A DNA stretch of 64,000 nt, taken from Armatimonadota bacterium. Lineage in GTDB: Bacteria; Armatimonadota; UBA5829; DSUL01. The stretch covers positions 87,542 through 151,541 of the forward strand of contig JADLDK010000016.1 in assembly GCA_020846715.1 (NCBI GenBank), given 5' to 3'. Within the stretch, counting starts at the first letter, position 1; each line of letters starts with the position of its first letter. This document shows, piece after piece, positions 62,982 to 64,000 of this stretch. Under the pieces are notes generated by a model, which saw only the letters and a list, made by a program, of their open reading frames with translations, was not told where the DNA came from and did no database searches. The translations under genes were made by a program, and so were the position numbers.

Positions 62982-64000
62982 CTACTCTATGTCAGACTGA
63001 CGCCTTGGCCTGAGAACACTGCGATAACCGCCGGAGGCTGGTTCCATAGATATGACACCTGTCACCGTAACCATCTGTCCGATAGCCGGAGGCGTGATCA
63101 CTTGCCCACTGGCCAGCCCGCTGAAGCTCACTTTGATGCCGCTTCCACCCGCGGGGTCGCTCACGCCGGAGCCATCGTCCATCACCCAGTACCCGGCATC
63201 AATGGCTGTGATGCGCCCTGTGGTTTTGCACAGCAGTCCGATACTGTTCAGGCCGTTGCCGCCGGTGACACCGGGCTGTCCGGAGGCGGGTGGTCCACCG
63301 CCGAGGTCTTTGTTGCGCATAACAACCGGAGCTATCTGCTGCGCGCTGTTGGTAATCTGGAGCGTGCTCAGGCGGATAGCGCGTTCACCACCTGAGTTTA
63401 TAAGGGCGCCTGCAATGCTGACTTCCGAGCCTTCCGAGGGCATTACCTGGCCGGTCGGAACCACCTTGATGGCCGCTCCTCTGCTCGGCTCCTCCACATA
63501 GAAGCAGTCCGCGTAAACAGCCGTTACAATCTTGCCCGCCAGATTCACAACCACACCGTCCGAATTGAGCTTCGCCTGCCCGATATTCTGCTGCGCCGCT
63601 GACTGCACAACCAGAATACCGTCTGAGAATCCTGTCGCGCTCCAGATGCGTGCGCCATTTCGCGCGGTGGCCGAGAAGTAGTACACCACACCCGGCGTCA
63701 GATCCAGATCGGAGCGGGTCACAGATGTTTGAGTTCCCACGCTTGTCCAGGGTATCACGTCGTCTGTTCCGGGCCACGTGCCGATAGCGTAGCGGTACTC
63801 GACGACACCGGACTCGGGATCGGAAGAAGACCACGAAGCAGACAGAGTTGTCAGACTGGTTGTCGCCGCGCCTGTGTCAAGGACGGTCGGCGTGATCGGA
63901 GGAGTGGAGTCCGCAATGTTGGAATCCTTAAAGTTGAACACTGTGCCGTTGTAGGACGCCACCACAACGCTACCATCGTTGGAGATCACCGGCGACGACA
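62982..64000 (-). CDS. Secreted propeller/FN3/OB-fold protein, 3' part (runs off window)
   Basis: The frame is open to the window edge, so the start lies beyond 64000. The first visible part (SSPVISNDGSVVVASYNGTV) is like the end of a PQQ-type beta-propeller repeat. An FN3 domain follows (TTLSASWSSSDPESGVVEYR, GVVYYFSATARNGA), then two OB-fold-like modules (VEEPSRGAAIKVVPTG, EVSIAGALINSGGERAIRLS; GRITAIDAGYWVMDDGSGVS, GQMVTVTGVISMEP). The OB pair is related to that in the protein at 11889-14531. No membrane anchor is in the visible part. Function unknown. Confidence 0.7.
   Translation of the reverse strand, partial: SSPVISNDGSVVVASYNGTVFNFKDSNIADSTPPITPTVLDTGAATTSLTTLSASWSSSDPESGVVEYRYAIGTWPGTDDVIPWTSVGTQTSVTRSDLDLTPGVVYYFSATARNGARIWSATGFSDGILVVQSAAQQNIGQAKLNSDGVVVNLAGKIVTAVYADCFYVEEPSRGAAIKVVPTGQVMPSEGSEVSIAGALINSGGERAIRLSTLQITNSAQQIAPVVMRNKDLGGGPPASGQPGVTGGNGLNSIGLLCKTTGRITAIDAGYWVMDDGSGVSDPAGGSGIKVSFSGLASGQVITPPAIGQMVTVTGVISMEPASGGYRSVLRPRRQSDIE

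Noticed and set aside
1..64000. tRNA, rRNA, CRISPR, insertion sequences, attachment sites
   Set aside because: None recognised: no transposase or integrase, no regular repeat array, and no cloverleaf or rRNA landmarks by eye. A tRNAscan or Rfam run could still find a small RNA.

Overview
The window is about 58% GC, densely coded, and comes from a diderm (outer-membrane) bacterium. It has a near-complete lipid A / Kdo / MsbA pathway, BamA, a Skp/OmpH chaperone, TamB and two heptosyltransferase-type glycosyltransferases. A FliA/SigD sigma factor is followed by a YlxL/SwrB-like gene, an order known from Bacillus. There are also many secreted glycosidase-like proteins: DUF2961/GH172, GH4 and several TIM-barrel proteins with signal peptides. 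A lipid-A-making but 'monoderm-flavoured' polysaccharide degrader fits Armatimonadota best. That placement is an inference; no rRNA is present to test it.

Layout. 1-6096 (minus strand): an edge fragment of a membrane protein, a catalytically dead-looking S41/CtpA protein, an ABC ATPase, a SurA/PpiC-type lipoprotein with its own terminator, then a ylxL/swrB-like gene and fliA/sigD behind a consensus sigma-70 promoter. 6617-15335: a carbohydrate and accessory region with a DUF2961 hydrolase, an ornithine-cyclodeaminase-family enzyme, a GH4 enzyme, a secreted multidomain protein, and two paralogous small membrane proteins at its two sides. 15435-24876: housekeeping and mixed genes (valS, clpS, rplY/ctc, ppa, DUF1638, lemA, PAP2, SpoIIE-type phosphatase). 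24880-39031: a lipoprotein with a TIM barrel, a sulfatase, a ClC antiporter, sodC, an 828-bp gene-free but highly structured stretch, an operon of a PMT/ArnT-like glycosyltransferase, a sugar nucleotidyltransferase and a galactokinase-family kinase, and a giant beta-galactosidase-like secreted protein. 39375-40923: a small heat-shock protein and a ferredoxin-domain protein whose promoter carries an FNR/DNR-like palindrome at -41.5.

40935-61987 is one long minus-strand envelope-biogenesis region. In transcription order it reads tamB, ECF sigma factor, bamA, ompH/skp, coiled-coil lipoprotein, lpxD, lpxC, fabZ, lpxA, lpxB, msbA, waaA, lpxK, lpxL, GT9, GT9. It covers lipid A acylation, disaccharide formation, 4'-phosphorylation, Kdo transfer, late acylation, flipping, inner-core extension and outer-membrane protein assembly. 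The UDP-diacylglucosamine hydrolase step (LpxH/LpxI/LpxG) is not encoded here. 62051-64000 holds a ComF-type phosphoribosyltransferase and the 3' part of a secreted propeller/FN3/OB-fold protein that runs off the window.

Gene junctions often use four-base overlaps with GTGA or TTGA instead of ATGA. lpxB appears to start at a non-ATG/GTG/TTG codon. No tRNA, rRNA, CRISPR array, transposase or integrase was seen. No obviously new multi-gene defence or mobile system was found. The most interesting items are the double active-site loss in the S41 protein, the lpxB start, the FNR-like promoter, the structured region at 30.7-31.3 kb and the zinc-ribbon insertion in ValRS.
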